Part shown: piece after piece, positions 7,496 through 16,045 of the stretch | Layout of the letters: each line of letters opens with the position of its first letter | How positions within the stretch are numbered: position 1 is the stretch's first letter | Virus record (IMG/VR): IMGVR_UViG_3300025892_000037 | Span: 1 to 47,241 of that record | Source of the DNA: a virus | Length of the DNA: 47,241 nucleotides | Direction: 5' to 3' (one strand) | Notes under the pieces: model-generated | Told to the model about the DNA's origin: nothing | Databases searched by the model: none | Seen by the model: the letters and a program-made list of their open reading frames with translations, nothing else | Made by a program: the position numbers and the translations under genes

Positions 7496-9139
7496 TTATG
7501 AAAACTTCAAAATCACCCCTTTATCTGGTAACCACAGAAAATCTATCTCTGTACTATTACAAGTTCTTATTGCATCTTCAAACGAATCTACTAAAGGTTC
7601 GCCTGCCAGGTTGAAGCTGGTGTTTAACAACATGCCTGTTCCTGTAATATCTTTAAATTTTTCAAGTATTTCTTTAAAATGTGGCACACTTTCATCTACT
7701 GTCTGTATTCTACAAGTGCCATCAACATGTGTTATTGCTGGGAAAGAATCTTTATATTCTGGTCTTATATTAAAAGATGATGTCATAAATGGGGATTTCA
7801 TTGTTCTTCCCATATCAAAATATTCATTCGCATCTTCTTCTAATACTGAACAGGCAAAAGGCCTATACCACTCTCTCCGTTTTATATTATTAATAATGCC
7901 TTTACCGTTTTTAATTCTTGCATCAAACAATATAGAACGATTGCCTAATGAACGAGGGCCTGCTTCTGCCTGACCATTAAACATTGCAATAATCTTACCT
8001 TCTTTTAAGTATTCAGCAATCTGTTCTACTGTAACATGTTCTCCTATATCAGAAGGTATAGTCGGTTCAACATGATTAAAAAATGTATGTGTTAAAGGTA
8101 TTATATCTGATATTTCTGTGGCCTTTCTACAAACATAATTTGCGGCCCCTATAGAATTTCCAGAATCATCAGCCAAAGGCTCAAAATAAAACTCTAAATC
8201 AGGAAATCTATCTGTCAGATATTGATTACAAACTACATTGAAACCATATCCCCCTGTTATACAAACATTCTTAGTGTCAGTTCTTTTAATATACTTTTCT
8301 ATTAAGTTGCCAACAACTTCTTGTGTTTGTAGTTGAACACTAAGGGCGTAATCAGCATATAGTTTATGATTTTCTCGTGTTACTTCATTAACAAATTGAT
8401 GTTTGTTATTAACATTTAAAACGGTTTCTCCTCTACCACAAAAGAGAAATTTTGAATCATTAACTACATTTTCATAAAATAAGTCTGGTGTTATATTTTC
8501 TTTATCACCATAAGCAGATAACCCCATTGTCTTACCATTCTCTAAAGGGTCTTGGCCTATTAGAGTTGTCGCACTTTCATATGCCTGAACTAGTCCCATT
8601 GTTGAAGATGCCGATATATCACAATTGTGTTTTTCTTTTAGATACTCTGCTAATATATCATTCTCTATGTCATGGTCTATACCCTTATGCAATAAAAAAT
8701 AACTCTTATATAATGGTGTAAACTTAGCAGGATATTCTGCTGTATAAACACTTTCTGCTTCTCTAAATCTCTCTATATATGACCCTGTTCTGTCAGCAAT
8801 CAAAACCATTGCCTTATCAAATCCAGAATTATAAAAAGCGTTAGCGGCATGCACCTTATGATGATTATCACACATTCTTTTGAATATTTGACAATCGGTT
8901 ATTTTTTCCAGATACATTTGCAAGTCATTATTTGAGCCATCATACCCTGTGGGCGATGCTATAACACACATATCAATAGGACCTTTAGCGTGTTTTACTG
9001 CTTCTGCTATCGCCTTAAAAGGCATCTTATCTCTTTTAACTCTCGATAGTCTTTCTTCTTTACAAAAATATTCTAATACACCATTATCAATCACAGCAAC
9101 TGAGCTGTCATGAAACGGCGCTACACCTAAAACTCTCAT
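7496..9139 (-). CDS. Carbamoyltransferase, NodU/CmcH/TobZ family
   Basis: Transfers a carbamoyl group from carbamoyl phosphate, via carbamoyl-AMP, to a hydroxyl of a sugar or small molecule. Numbered from the chosen start (547 residues): the Kae1-like domain has HDSS (10-13), HHKVHAA (93-99), DRTGS (116-120), GGYGFNV (296-302) and DDSGNSIGAA (324-333). The C-terminal domain has GPRSLGNRSIL (394-404), RREWYRPFA (421-429), LLNTSFN (504-510) and GEPLV (513-517). All catalytic landmarks appear present. I chose the ATG at 9139 because GGAG lies 8 bp upstream; an in-frame ATG at 9169 would add 10 residues and overlap the previous gene. The acceptor substrate is unknown; context suggests a glycan or virion/cell-surface target. 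Confidence 0.9.
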   Translation of the reverse strand: MRVLGVAPFHDSSVAVIDNGVLEYFCKEERLSRVKRDKMPFKAIAEAVKHAKGPIDMCVIASPTGYDGSNNDLQMYLEKITDCQIFKRMCDNHHKVHAANAFYNSGFDKAMVLIADRTGSYIERFREAESVYTAEYPAKFTPLYKSYFLLHKGIDHDIENDILAEYLKEKHNCDISASSTMGLVQAYESATTLIGQDPLENGKTMGLSAYGDKENITPDLFYENVVNDSKFLFCGRGETVLNVNNKHQFVNEVTRENHKLYADYALSVQLQTQEVVGNLIEKYIKRTDTKNVCITGGYGFNVVCNQYLTDRFPDLEFYFEPLADDSGNSIGAANYVCRKATEISDIIPLTHTFFNHVEPTIPSDIGEHVTVEQIAEYLKEGKIIAMFNGQAEAGPRSLGNRSILFDARIKNGKGIINNIKRREWYRPFACSVLEEDANEYFDMGRTMKSPFMTSSFNIRPEYKDSFPAITHVDGTCRIQTVDESVPHFKEILEKFKDITGTGMLLNTSFNLAGEPLVDSFEDAIRTCNSTEIDFLWLPDKGVILKFS

Positions 9140-9155
9140 TACAAATTCTCCATTA

Positions 9156-10106
9156 TTAACCCATACCAAATCCTGAATATGTCAATTCTATTCTCTCATC
9201 TTCATCTACAACTGCCATATCTAAGAACTTATTAATCGCCATAGTTTCCATTATATAATCGCCTCTTCCAGAAGCCTTAAATTTACGAATCCCTATATTA
9301 TATAGTTGTTCTATTTCTCCGTGTTTTAAGACTGCAAGTGTCGACTTAAAATTCTTTACAGGGTCGTTGACATACCTATTTTTCAAACATTGCTTCTTTA
9401 ATAGGTTTGATTCTTTTTCCATAGCCTCACCTTTCATATGAGGAACATTTGATTCATTCAAATATATGTAGTGTTTATCTCTTACTCTACAATCAGCAGT
9501 ACATCTTTCATCAACTAAAATTTCTACCCTTGACACATCATCTAGCTTACTAATTAATTCTAAATTCTGATTATCATCAGGATGTAAACACAATATATCA
9601 TATCTAGCAAGTAACTCATTGTAATACTCAACACTTCTCCTTAGAGGCTTCTCTACTGTGCTTTTAAGTATGGATGCTTTCGTGGTTATGTTGTCTGTTA
9701 TTCCTTTTATGTAGTCTAATAGTCTATCATCAGAAATAATAACCCCGTTGTTTTTGTCTTTTAATGCAATAAGATTATTTAAGACAAGATTTGAAACTTC
9801 GTCATTCAAATAGTCGCCTGCTAAATGATTTGAGAAAGTTAAGAATAAATTGGTGTCTAACAGTTCGGATGCATATCGAAAATATCTTTCAATATCGCCT
9901 TCAAAAAATCTCCAAATTTCAGCATTTTCTAAATTTCTACCACCATTCCAAACAGCATCTGACGGTGAACCATATAGATTTTGTATAGGAAGATTGTGTT
10001 GAAATTTAAGTCGGGATATTTCTTTTAGTGATTTTAAATGATTTAATGATTGCTCAGTACCGAATAGAATTGGTAATGAATAACTAGCTTCATTCCACAT
10101 ATACAC
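9156..10106 (-). CDS. Unknown protein, possibly U32-peptidase/UbiU-like TIM barrel
   Basis: A 316-residue protein I cannot name securely. Residues 86-175 alternate strands and helices with LFLTFSNHLAG, NNGVIISDDRLLDYI and YDILCLHPDDNQN, and are followed by VEILVDERCTADCRVRDKHY (194-213). That C-x3-C-x-x-R-x2-HY signature after an ILV-rich strand recalls U32-peptidase and UbiU/UbiV-like barrels, where the cysteines and histidine can bind an iron-sulphur cluster. Further cysteine at 240. It lies 16 bp upstream of the carbamoyltransferase and on the same strand, so the two may act together. Family assignment is tentative. Confidence 0.5.
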   Translation of the reverse strand: MYMWNEASYSLPILFGTEQSLNHLKSLKEISRLKFQHNLPIQNLYGSPSDAVWNGGRNLENAEIWRFFEGDIERYFRYASELLDTNLFLTFSNHLAGDYLNDEVSNLVLNNLIALKDKNNGVIISDDRLLDYIKGITDNITTKASILKSTVEKPLRRSVEYYNELLARYDILCLHPDDNQNLELISKLDDVSRVEILVDERCTADCRVRDKHYIYLNESNVPHMKGEAMEKESNLLKKQCLKNRYVNDPVKNFKSTLAVLKHGEIEQLYNIGIRKFKASGRGDYIMETMAINKFLDMAVVDEDERIELTYSGFGMG

Positions 10107-10128
10107 TCCTTCATAATTTAAATTTTAC

Positions 10129-10473
10129 TTATTCTAGGTCGCCTGTACCTTGATAGATAATCCAATCTTGGTCTACTTCACTCCAATCTCTCATCTGAAA
10201 CTTACCAGTAGCATTTACTGGAGGCGCAACTGGAGCTTGCCAGTCTGAATTGCCGTCTAATATCCAAGAAGGGAAAGGTTTAGGTTTTGTAAATATCTCT
10301 AAGTCTGGATGCCAAATATCTCCTCTGCCCGCAAAGTTACCTCTGCGGCCGTCTGTATATGTTTCTATCCATCGACATCCTTCACCGGCGCCATAAGTGT
10401 CTACATAAGTTTGGTCAGCAACAAGTACATTAAGTACTTCGTTGTCTGAATCTACTACTGCCCAATATGCCAT
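10129..10473 (-). CDS. Conserved small phage protein, fibre-locus type
   Basis: A 114-residue protein beginning MAYWAVVDSDNEVLNVLVAD, with WIETYTDGRRGNFAGRGDIW in the middle and aromatic-rich FPSWILDGNSDWQAP later. Proteins of this kind accompany fibre genes in marine T4-like phages; the role is not known to me. Candidate roles are fibre tip decoration or assembly. It starts 12 bp below the glycine-rich gene, and an exact TATAAATA overlaps the end of that gene 23 bp upstream of this start, so it may also be transcribed separately. Confidence 0.6.
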   Translation of the reverse strand: MAYWAVVDSDNEVLNVLVADQTYVDTYGAGEGCRWIETYTDGRRGNFAGRGDIWHPDLEIFTKPKPFPSWILDGNSDWQAPVAPPVNATGKFQMRDWSEVDQDWIIYQGTGDLE

Positions 10474-10485
10474 ATTCTACTTCCT

Positions 10486-11406
10486 TTAGTTTTGATATTT
10501 ATATCTGATAAGCATAATGCCCGAACCACCAGTTCCGCCACAACAGGCGTCATTAGATGAACCACGACCACCATGTCCAGTATTTGCAGATTGACTTGAA
10601 CCACCATCAACTCCGCCACCAGATGCTCTAGTGATTGAACTTCCTGTTATAGAACTTGCAGTTCCGTTACCGCCTGTATGAAGTGCACCAGAACCACCAG
10701 CGCCTCCGCCTCCACCACCTCTCCAAGGAGATTGTGTCCATACATTTGCAGGGCCTCCAGGGTTTCCTTGTCCACTAATTCCAGAACAACCAGATGTATA
10801 ATCGAATCCAGCACCACCACCTGAACCACCAGAAGTACAGTTTGAGTAGCGTTTACCACCACCGCCGCCGCCATTTCTTGTTATTCCAAATCCAGTCGTG
10901 TTACCACCATTCGAGCCTCTTGAACCGTTATGACCAGCACCACCAGAACCAATACCTATACTATAGTTTCCTGCTGAAACTGTGTAGTTACCTGAGCCGT
11001 AGCCTCCACCACCGCCGCCACCTGAACCGCCACCAGAAGAACCAGAGCCGCCGCCCCCGCCTCCACCAGCAACAATTACATATTCTACACTACTACCACT
11101 TCCAGCATCATTACCCACACTAGAAACAGCAAATGTTCCAGATGAGTTAAATGTATGAATCTTATAGTCGCCTGAAGTTGATACACTTCCACCAGTTGCC
11201 CCTGTATAAGTTGCGTTCGCCGTATCATACCAATCAGACATATCTATCGCACCACTTTCTGGTACAGCATTGCCATCGCCATCAGCGGCACCGTCTGGAA
11301 GATAATCTCCATCACCATAGTACTCACTCATTCCAATTGGATTTGAGCCTCCCCATTCTGTTTGAATGGCAGATAATGCTAAAGAACCTGAACTAGGTAT
11401 TGCCAT
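10486..11406 (-). CDS. Glycine-rich adhesin-like tail-fibre protein
   Basis: A 306-residue protein. The N-terminal 65 residues (SGSLALSAIQTEWGG, then SEYYGDG) resemble those of the 17584-18570 protein, so both carry a common attachment module. Residues about 110-285 are dominated by Gly runs separated by short Ser/Thr/Asn segments, like the polyglycine type II sandwich of gp38-type phage adhesins. Several cysteines (SNCTSG, SGCSG, DACCGG) could stabilise loops. It ends with SGIMLIRYKYQN. The gene follows the first S74 fibre by 3 bp. I infer a receptor-binding tip protein; nothing here shows which receptor. Confidence 0.7.
   Translation of the reverse strand: MAIPSSGSLALSAIQTEWGGSNPIGMSEYYGDGDYLPDGAADGDGNAVPESGAIDMSDWYDTANATYTGATGGSVSTSGDYKIHTFNSSGTFAVSSVGNDAGSGSSVEYVIVAGGGGGGGSGSSGGGSGGGGGGGYGSGNYTVSAGNYSIGIGSGGAGHNGSRGSNGGNTTGFGITRNGGGGGGKRYSNCTSGGSGGGAGFDYTSGCSGISGQGNPGGPANVWTQSPWRGGGGGGAGGSGALHTGGNGTASSITGSSITRASGGGVDGGSSQSANTGHGGRGSSNDACCGGTGGSGIMLIRYKYQN
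10496..10503 (-). promoter_or_regulatory. Late-type promoter TATAAATA inside the end of the upstream gene
   Basis: Exact TATAAATA on the minus strand, 23 bp before the 10473 start. It coincides with the codons for the last residues (RYKYQN) of the glycine-rich protein, so chance or dual use is possible. Confidence 0.45.
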
Positions 11407-11409
11407 ATA

Positions 11410-14400
11410 TTACTCTCCTTTTAATTCTTTTATTTCTTCTTTTAATTCTTTTATTGCTTCGATTAAAACACCAACCATATTACCATACGATACTGAAAGT
11501 GTCTTATCTTCGTCACCATTAACTTTAACAACTTCAGGCACAATGTCTTGTATTTCTTGTGCAATAACACCCATTTGCCTTCCACTTTCTGTACTGTCAA
11601 TTCTATCAAATGTAACACCACGCATTGCACAAACTTTATCTAATGCATTATCGATTGTTTCTACATTCTCTTTCAGTCTAGCATCAGAGAAAGCAGTTAC
11701 ATCATTGTTAAATGTGGCCGCACCAGCAGCAGACATATCTATCGTAAGTGCAGTTATCTCTGAACCACCATCGTTACCTTTGACTACGACATCTTGGTCA
11801 GATACTTTAGAAATAAGATGAAATCCACTATTGTTGAAAAGTTCACCCCATTGAGTTCCAGCGTCTGATAATTTTATCTTACCACCATCTGCATCAAGAA
11901 CAATATCTGAAGCAACATCAATTGTTAAATCGCCTGAACTTACATCTATTTCTTGACCATCAATATGGATGTTATCAACATCAATACCGCCGTCTGCTGT
12001 TAAGACACCCGTTACAGTTGCACCAGCAGAAGTGGTTTCAAATTTCTTAGAGTTATCGTAAAAAAGACTTACTGCACCATTTTCAGCAGCGATTATCATA
12101 TTTTCAGAGATGGCTGCGTTAGTAACTTTTAATTCATTAGTTGCAACATATAATGCACCAGTGCCTTGGTCAGAAACAAAACTTTCACCGCCATCGTGAT
12201 AAATTTGTAAATCACCACCACTGGCAGAACCAACTTCTAACTTGACATTATCACCAAGTATTAAATCACCTGTCATAGTGCCACCGGCCTTCTGTAAAGA
12301 ATCAGCTTCCATATATGTTCTTACAGTATCAACATTGGTCATACGCATTGTACCACCATCATTAATTAGAATACCATCACCAGAAGCAAGTGCAGTTGTA
12401 CCTCTTGCAGTACCGCCATCTATTAGATTGATTTCTTCAGGTGTCGAAGTAATTTGTGTTGTTGAAGCAGCTGCAAGAACAGGAAGTGTTCCTGATTGAT
12501 TTGGTAATGATATCGTATGGTCAGCCGTTGCATCTACACTCGTTAAAGTTGTTTCGTTTGCATCAGCAGTAGAACCCTCAAAGACAACGGCATTACTTGC
12601 GTTCATTGTTACAGAGTTAGTAACAGTATGTGTTCCAGAAGTAACGAGGTTTGTACAAGTTAGTGTACCTGTACTTGGATTATAATTTAATGTGCCATCT
12701 GATTCTAACCCTAAGTTACCGCCATCTAAATCACCACCAGCAGTAAAGATGATTGCATTGTTTTCGTTAGTTGATTCATTGTCTGTAATAGTAACTGTTG
12801 TTGCAACAGCAGCTGTACCACTATATCCAGATGAAGTTATTGTGCCTAATGAAGAACCACCATCTGCAAATGTGATTGTGCCACCATCTGCATCAAGTGT
12901 GATTCCGCCAGATGAATCTAAAGTAACTGTAGTACCAGCAAGTTCTGCCGTACCATCAGCAGTAATTTGTATATTCGCAGCCGCACCAGCATCATCTGTA
13001 GTAACAATGTCTAGTGTTCCGTTTGTGCCAGCAGTTAATGTCGCAGTATCAGAAGATGAGCCAGTCATTGTAATGACTTTACCATTTACAGCAACATCAT
13101 CAACAGTTAGTGCCGTCAATGTGCCAACACTTGTAATATTTGTTTGAGCAGCTGTTGTTAATGTCAAATCAGACATATAAGTTTTAAGTGTCGTTGCACT
13201 TGTCTGTCGCATTGTACCGCCATCATTAGTAACAATTCCATCGCCGTCTGCAAATGCAGTCGTTCCAACAGTAGAACCACCATCCATTAGATTTAGTTCA
13301 GCCGCAGTAGCATCAAGAGCCGCAAGTTTAGTGAAATCTCCCTGAACCAGTCCAGAAACTCCATCTAATAAATTTAATTCTGCAGCCGTTGAAGTAACAG
13401 CAGTTGAACCAAGAACTAGTTGCCCGTCTGGTACTACTATTCTAGCGGCACCATTTAAAATTAAGTCGTCTACTGACTCATCCCAAGTCATGTTAGCACT
13501 TGCAGTAGCACCATAGAAGATTACATCATGACCAGAGTCATCAGCGCCAACTGTTAGAGTTCCCAACATTGTTGTTGCAGCTGCAATATTTACAGCGCCG
13601 TCAATATCTACAACATCTAAGTTTGCAGTTCCATCTACATCTATATCACCCGAAATGTCTAATTCTGTAGCAACAATCTTATCATTAAATGTAGCCGCAC
13701 CAGCAGCAGACATATCTAATGTAAGTGCAGTAACTTCCGCACCGCCATCATTACCTTTGAATACCATATCTTTGTTAGATACGGCACTCTTAATAATGAA
13801 ATCACTACTTGAGTTTGTAAATCTACTAATTTCGGTACCAGCATCTTTAAAGATAACATCTGCACCATCAGAGTCTAATATAATATCACCACTAGAATCT
13901 AAAGTGATGTCTGTACCATCATTTGTGATTGTGTCTAGTGCGATTGAACCAACATTTGTAATATCGAAGTCGCCAAAATTAACTGTGCCGCCAACTGTTA
14001 GTGTACCTGTAACAGTTAGATTGTCGTTGACTGTAACTTCAGAAGTTGTGTGGCCAATACTAACTGCAATACCTGATGTTTCTGTTGCAAGCTTTAATGC
14101 ACCGTTTGTGTTTGTTATAAAGGAGTTTGTGCCATCGTGATATATTGACATATCATCACCAGTGCCGTAGACTGTTTTTACACTATCAACATGGTGAGAA
14201 CCATCTGTCTTAATTGTAATTCTATCTGCACCACCAACTTCAATATCAATCTCATCATCAGTATCAGCAGTAAAAGATGTATCTCCATCAGCATCTAAAA
14301 TAAATGACGCCCCATTTACATCTGAAAAATTTGTCGAAACGGCCGTTCCTAAAAATTGAATATAAGTTCTTACATTACTTGCAGGTGCAGTTGTAAAAAC

Positions 14401-14589
14401 TATGTTAGTTCCGCCGCCAGCAAGACTGAATCCGTGAGCAGGTTCTAAAATCGTTCCGTCGACTGAAACTATTATGGCGGTATCATGGGAAACCGTATAG
14501 TCCAGTGCAAAGGTAGTTGTGCTTCCATCACCCGAAATCTGTTGTTTCGCATGAAATCCGTTAGCTGGAGCTTTTCCTAAATATGGCAT
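11410..14589 (-). CDS. Long tail fibre with C-terminal S74 chaperone domain (fibre A)
   Basis: A 1059-residue beta-rich fibre. The N-terminus (MPYLGKAPANGFHAKQQISG) with GDGSTTTFALDY is a virion-attachment module shared with fibre B. The shaft consists of repeated units such as ITLDADGGTITFADGGSS, TAAELNLLDG and FEGSTADANETTL. The C-terminal 92 residues are a peptidase S74 intramolecular chaperone beginning SDARLK, with the Ser968/Lys973 pair expected for self-cleavage, then MGVIAQEIQDIVPEVV and a coiled-coil end (IEAIKELKEEIKELKGE). The domain guides trimer folding and is then released. Two tandem TATAAATA sites lie just upstream. Confidence 0.9.
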   Translation of the reverse strand: MPYLGKAPANGFHAKQQISGDGSTTTFALDYTVSHDTAIIVSVDGTILEPAHGFSLAGGGTNIVFTTAPASNVRTYIQFLGTAVSTNFSDVNGASFILDADGDTSFTADTDDEIDIEVGGADRITIKTDGSHHVDSVKTVYGTGDDMSIYHDGTNSFITNTNGALKLATETSGIAVSIGHTTSEVTVNDNLTVTGTLTVGGTVNFGDFDITNVGSIALDTITNDGTDITLDSSGDIILDSDGADVIFKDAGTEISRFTNSSSDFIIKSAVSNKDMVFKGNDGGAEVTALTLDMSAAGAATFNDKIVATELDISGDIDVDGTANLDVVDIDGAVNIAAATTMLGTLTVGADDSGHDVIFYGATASANMTWDESVDDLILNGAARIVVPDGQLVLGSTAVTSTAAELNLLDGVSGLVQGDFTKLAALDATAAELNLMDGGSTVGTTAFADGDGIVTNDGGTMRQTSATTLKTYMSDLTLTTAAQTNITSVGTLTALTVDDVAVNGKVITMTGSSSDTATLTAGTNGTLDIVTTDDAGAAANIQITADGTAELAGTTVTLDSSGGITLDADGGTITFADGGSSLGTITSSGYSGTAAVATTVTITDNESTNENNAIIFTAGGDLDGGNLGLESDGTLNYNPSTGTLTCTNLVTSGTHTVTNSVTMNASNAVVFEGSTADANETTLTSVDATADHTISLPNQSGTLPVLAAASTTQITSTPEEINLIDGGTARGTTALASGDGILINDGGTMRMTNVDTVRTYMEADSLQKAGGTMTGDLILGDNVKLEVGSASGGDLQIYHDGGESFVSDQGTGALYVATNELKVTNAAISENMIIAAENGAVSLFYDNSKKFETTSAGATVTGVLTADGGIDVDNIHIDGQEIDVSSGDLTIDVASDIVLDADGGKIKLSDAGTQWGELFNNSGFHLISKVSDQDVVVKGNDGGSEITALTIDMSAAGAATFNNDVTAFSDARLKENVETIDNALDKVCAMRGVTFDRIDSTESGRQMGVIAQEIQDIVPEVVKVNGDEDKTLSVSYGNMVGVLIEAIKELKEEIKELKGE
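12435..13110 (-). repeat. Fibre cassette, copy A of three
   Basis: Stretch of fibre A (boundaries approximate) coding from the DDVAVNGKVITMTG block to the LPVLAAAS block. It is closely similar to 19648-20322 and 23536-24215 in both protein and DNA, making the three fibre genes substrates for homologous recombination. Confidence 0.75.
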
Positions 14590-14617
14590 GTGCTATTCCT
14601 TTTATTGTATATCTTTA

Positions 14618-14637
14618 TATTTATACTCATATTTATA
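14618..14637 (-). promoter_or_regulatory. Tandem late-type promoters TATAAATA
   Basis: Two exact minus-strand copies, 14618-14625 and 14630-14637, within the 51-bp gap upstream of fibre A (start 14589). Tandem copies occur nowhere else in the window, which suggests strong late expression of this fibre. Confidence 0.7.
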
Positions 14638-14640
14638 AGA

Positions 14641-14904
14641 TTACCACTTACCTATTGGGCATTCTTGTCCTTCAAGTGCTATCTTTGGTTTCAAAAAACA
14701 ACCACACTCTGAACATCTACTCAGTTTCTCTAGTGAGGGACTTCGTTCCATTACTGAGTACTTATCACACTTCTTACAAATATCAGTTCTCTGTTTTCTT
14801 AACTCTAAACTTGCAATAGTTTTCCACTTTTTTATATTGCGAGTTCTTTGTTCTTTAGTACTTGTTTCTATCCTACCCTGAGGTAGGTCATTATAATTGT
14901 GCAT
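14641..14904 (-). CDS. Small cysteine-rich putative zinc-binding protein
   Basis: An 87-residue basic protein with C43-x2-C46, then C64-x2-C67-x-C69 and C82-P in a CSECGCFLKPK...CPIGKW layout. This is a recurrent phage small-protein pattern expected to bind one or two zinc ions. The N-terminal 40 residues are helical and Lys/Arg-rich. It sits between the 180-residue unknown gene and fibre A. Role unknown; a chaperone or regulatory job in fibre production is possible but not shown. Confidence 0.7.
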   Translation of the reverse strand: MHNYNDLPQGRIETSTKEQRTRNIKKWKTIASLELRKQRTDICKKCDKYSVMERSPSLEKLSRCSECGCFLKPKIALEGQECPIGKW

Positions 14905-14910
14905 GTATTA

Positions 14911-15453
14911 CTAAAAACCTTTAACTCTTGTCCTTCTTGATGTATATCCTGTGTACCCTACGCCTTTAGCTTCATTAGTTCTATCTCCCTTAACACCCCA
15001 TAAACCAGAGTCTTTAGGTACATGAACCCCATATACTAATACATCACTATTCATAAATAAATCCCACAACCCATCAAAAGAACCAGTTGCTTTAATTAAC
15101 CTTATTGCTTCAGCACATGATTCTTGTGCTTGTTCTCTTTTGGCAACAATCTCTGCCGGTATCTGTACTAATGTTTCACCATCGGACTCACTAATAGTAT
15201 CAGACATTGTTTGTCCTAAAATCATTGCTAATAGTCCTTGCATCCTGACTTCTTCGTGAGCCTGAATGTAATCTACAGAATGTTTTTCTCCATCTTCGTC
15301 AAAAAATCTGTCGTTAAGTGTTCCTCTGCTTATAAGGCCAACTTTCTTTTTTTCTGCATCAGACCATGCTGTTTCCCAGTCGGCAGGATGTTCAACACCA
15401 TATCCATCTGTCCAAGCACCATAAATTTGTTTACCGTTATAAAACCATGCCAT
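14911..15453 (-). CDS. Unknown protein, fibre-locus associated
   Basis: A 180-residue protein that I do not recognise. It opens MAWFYNGKQIYGAWTDGYGV with HPADWETAWSDAEKKKVGL, an aromatic-rich stretch, followed by a helical middle (MQGLLAMILGQTM and IVAKREQAQESCAEAIRLIK) and an Arg/Gly-rich tail (TGYTSRRTRVKGF). No signal peptide or membrane helix. Its start overlaps the end of the oxygenase gene by 17 bp, and the cysteine-rich gene follows 6 bp after it, so all are probably one transcript. A fibre-assembly role is conceivable from position only. Confidence 0.65.
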   Translation of the reverse strand: MAWFYNGKQIYGAWTDGYGVEHPADWETAWSDAEKKKVGLISRGTLNDRFFDEDGEKHSVDYIQAHEEVRMQGLLAMILGQTMSDTISESDGETLVQIPAEIVAKREQAQESCAEAIRLIKATGSFDGLWDLFMNSDVLVYGVHVPKDSGLWGVKGDRTNEAKGVGYTGYTSRRTRVKGF

Positions 15454-16045
15454 TTAATTCTCCTTTAACTGCAAAAATACATATTATTCGTCTTTCATCA
15501 TCTTGTTTAAAACGAACTGAATGAAATTTTAATCCATCAAAACACATCATCTTGCCCCTTTCAGGCTCTACTTCATGTTCTACTTTTAAACCAGAATCAC
15601 CATCTTTATTTAAATACACAGTAGACTCGCCTTCTTGCAACTTCTTATCATATATGATTGTTGCGCCACTGCTGTCTGTTAAATATAGTATCAGTACTGT
15701 GTGTGGCTCATCATAGTCAACATGTGGGTCACAAAATTCATCTTCAAAAGATAGTGAATCGTTTAGACATGCCCTTAATACTGTGTACTTACCTTTAAAT
15801 ATCTCATGCTTATTTATAAACCTTTCAAATATAGGTTTAAAGAACCAGTACCAATCTGACATAATGGGGTCAGAAATAATATTCTCATTTTTGTCTTGTC
15901 TAGTTGCTAATACATGTCCGTAGAATGGGTAGTCCATAGAACTAGAATATGGCATTCTATACCAGGGAAAAAACTGGCCGTTTATTATTTGATTGTCAAT
16001 TTTGTCTTGTTCATCGCCACTTAAAAAGTTACTTTCTACTATCAT
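15437..16045 (-). CDS. 2-oxoglutarate/Fe(II)-dependent oxygenase (prolyl-4-hydroxylase-like)
   Basis: Predicted hydroxylase using O2 and 2-oxoglutarate. The 202-residue cupin-type domain shows the iron facial triad H108-x-D110 (PHVDYDEPH) and H175 (GLKFHSVRF), with R185/R186 placed to bind 2-oxoglutarate. Strands VLILYLTD and GATIIYD and the GKMMCFDGLKFHSV segment match the family. Its ATG lies in the halogenase stop (ATGA, 4-bp overlap), so the two are translationally coupled. Substrate unknown: a protein side chain, a glycan or a small molecule. Marine myoviruses commonly carry such oxygenases near fibre genes. Confidence 0.85.
   Translation of the reverse strand: MIVESNFLSGDEQDKIDNQIINGQFFPWYRMPYSSSMDYPFYGHVLATRQDKNENIISDPIMSDWYWFFKPIFERFINKHEIFKGKYTVLRACLNDSLSFEDEFCDPHVDYDEPHTVLILYLTDSSGATIIYDKKLQEGESTVYLNKDGDSGLKVEHEVEPERGKMMCFDGLKFHSVRFKQDDERRIICIFAVKGELNGMVL

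Noticed and set aside
7425-7973. Plus-strand 182-residue open frame opposite the carbamoyltransferase
   Set aside because: It lies wholly opposite conserved carbamoyltransferase motifs, has no SD and no recognisable domain.
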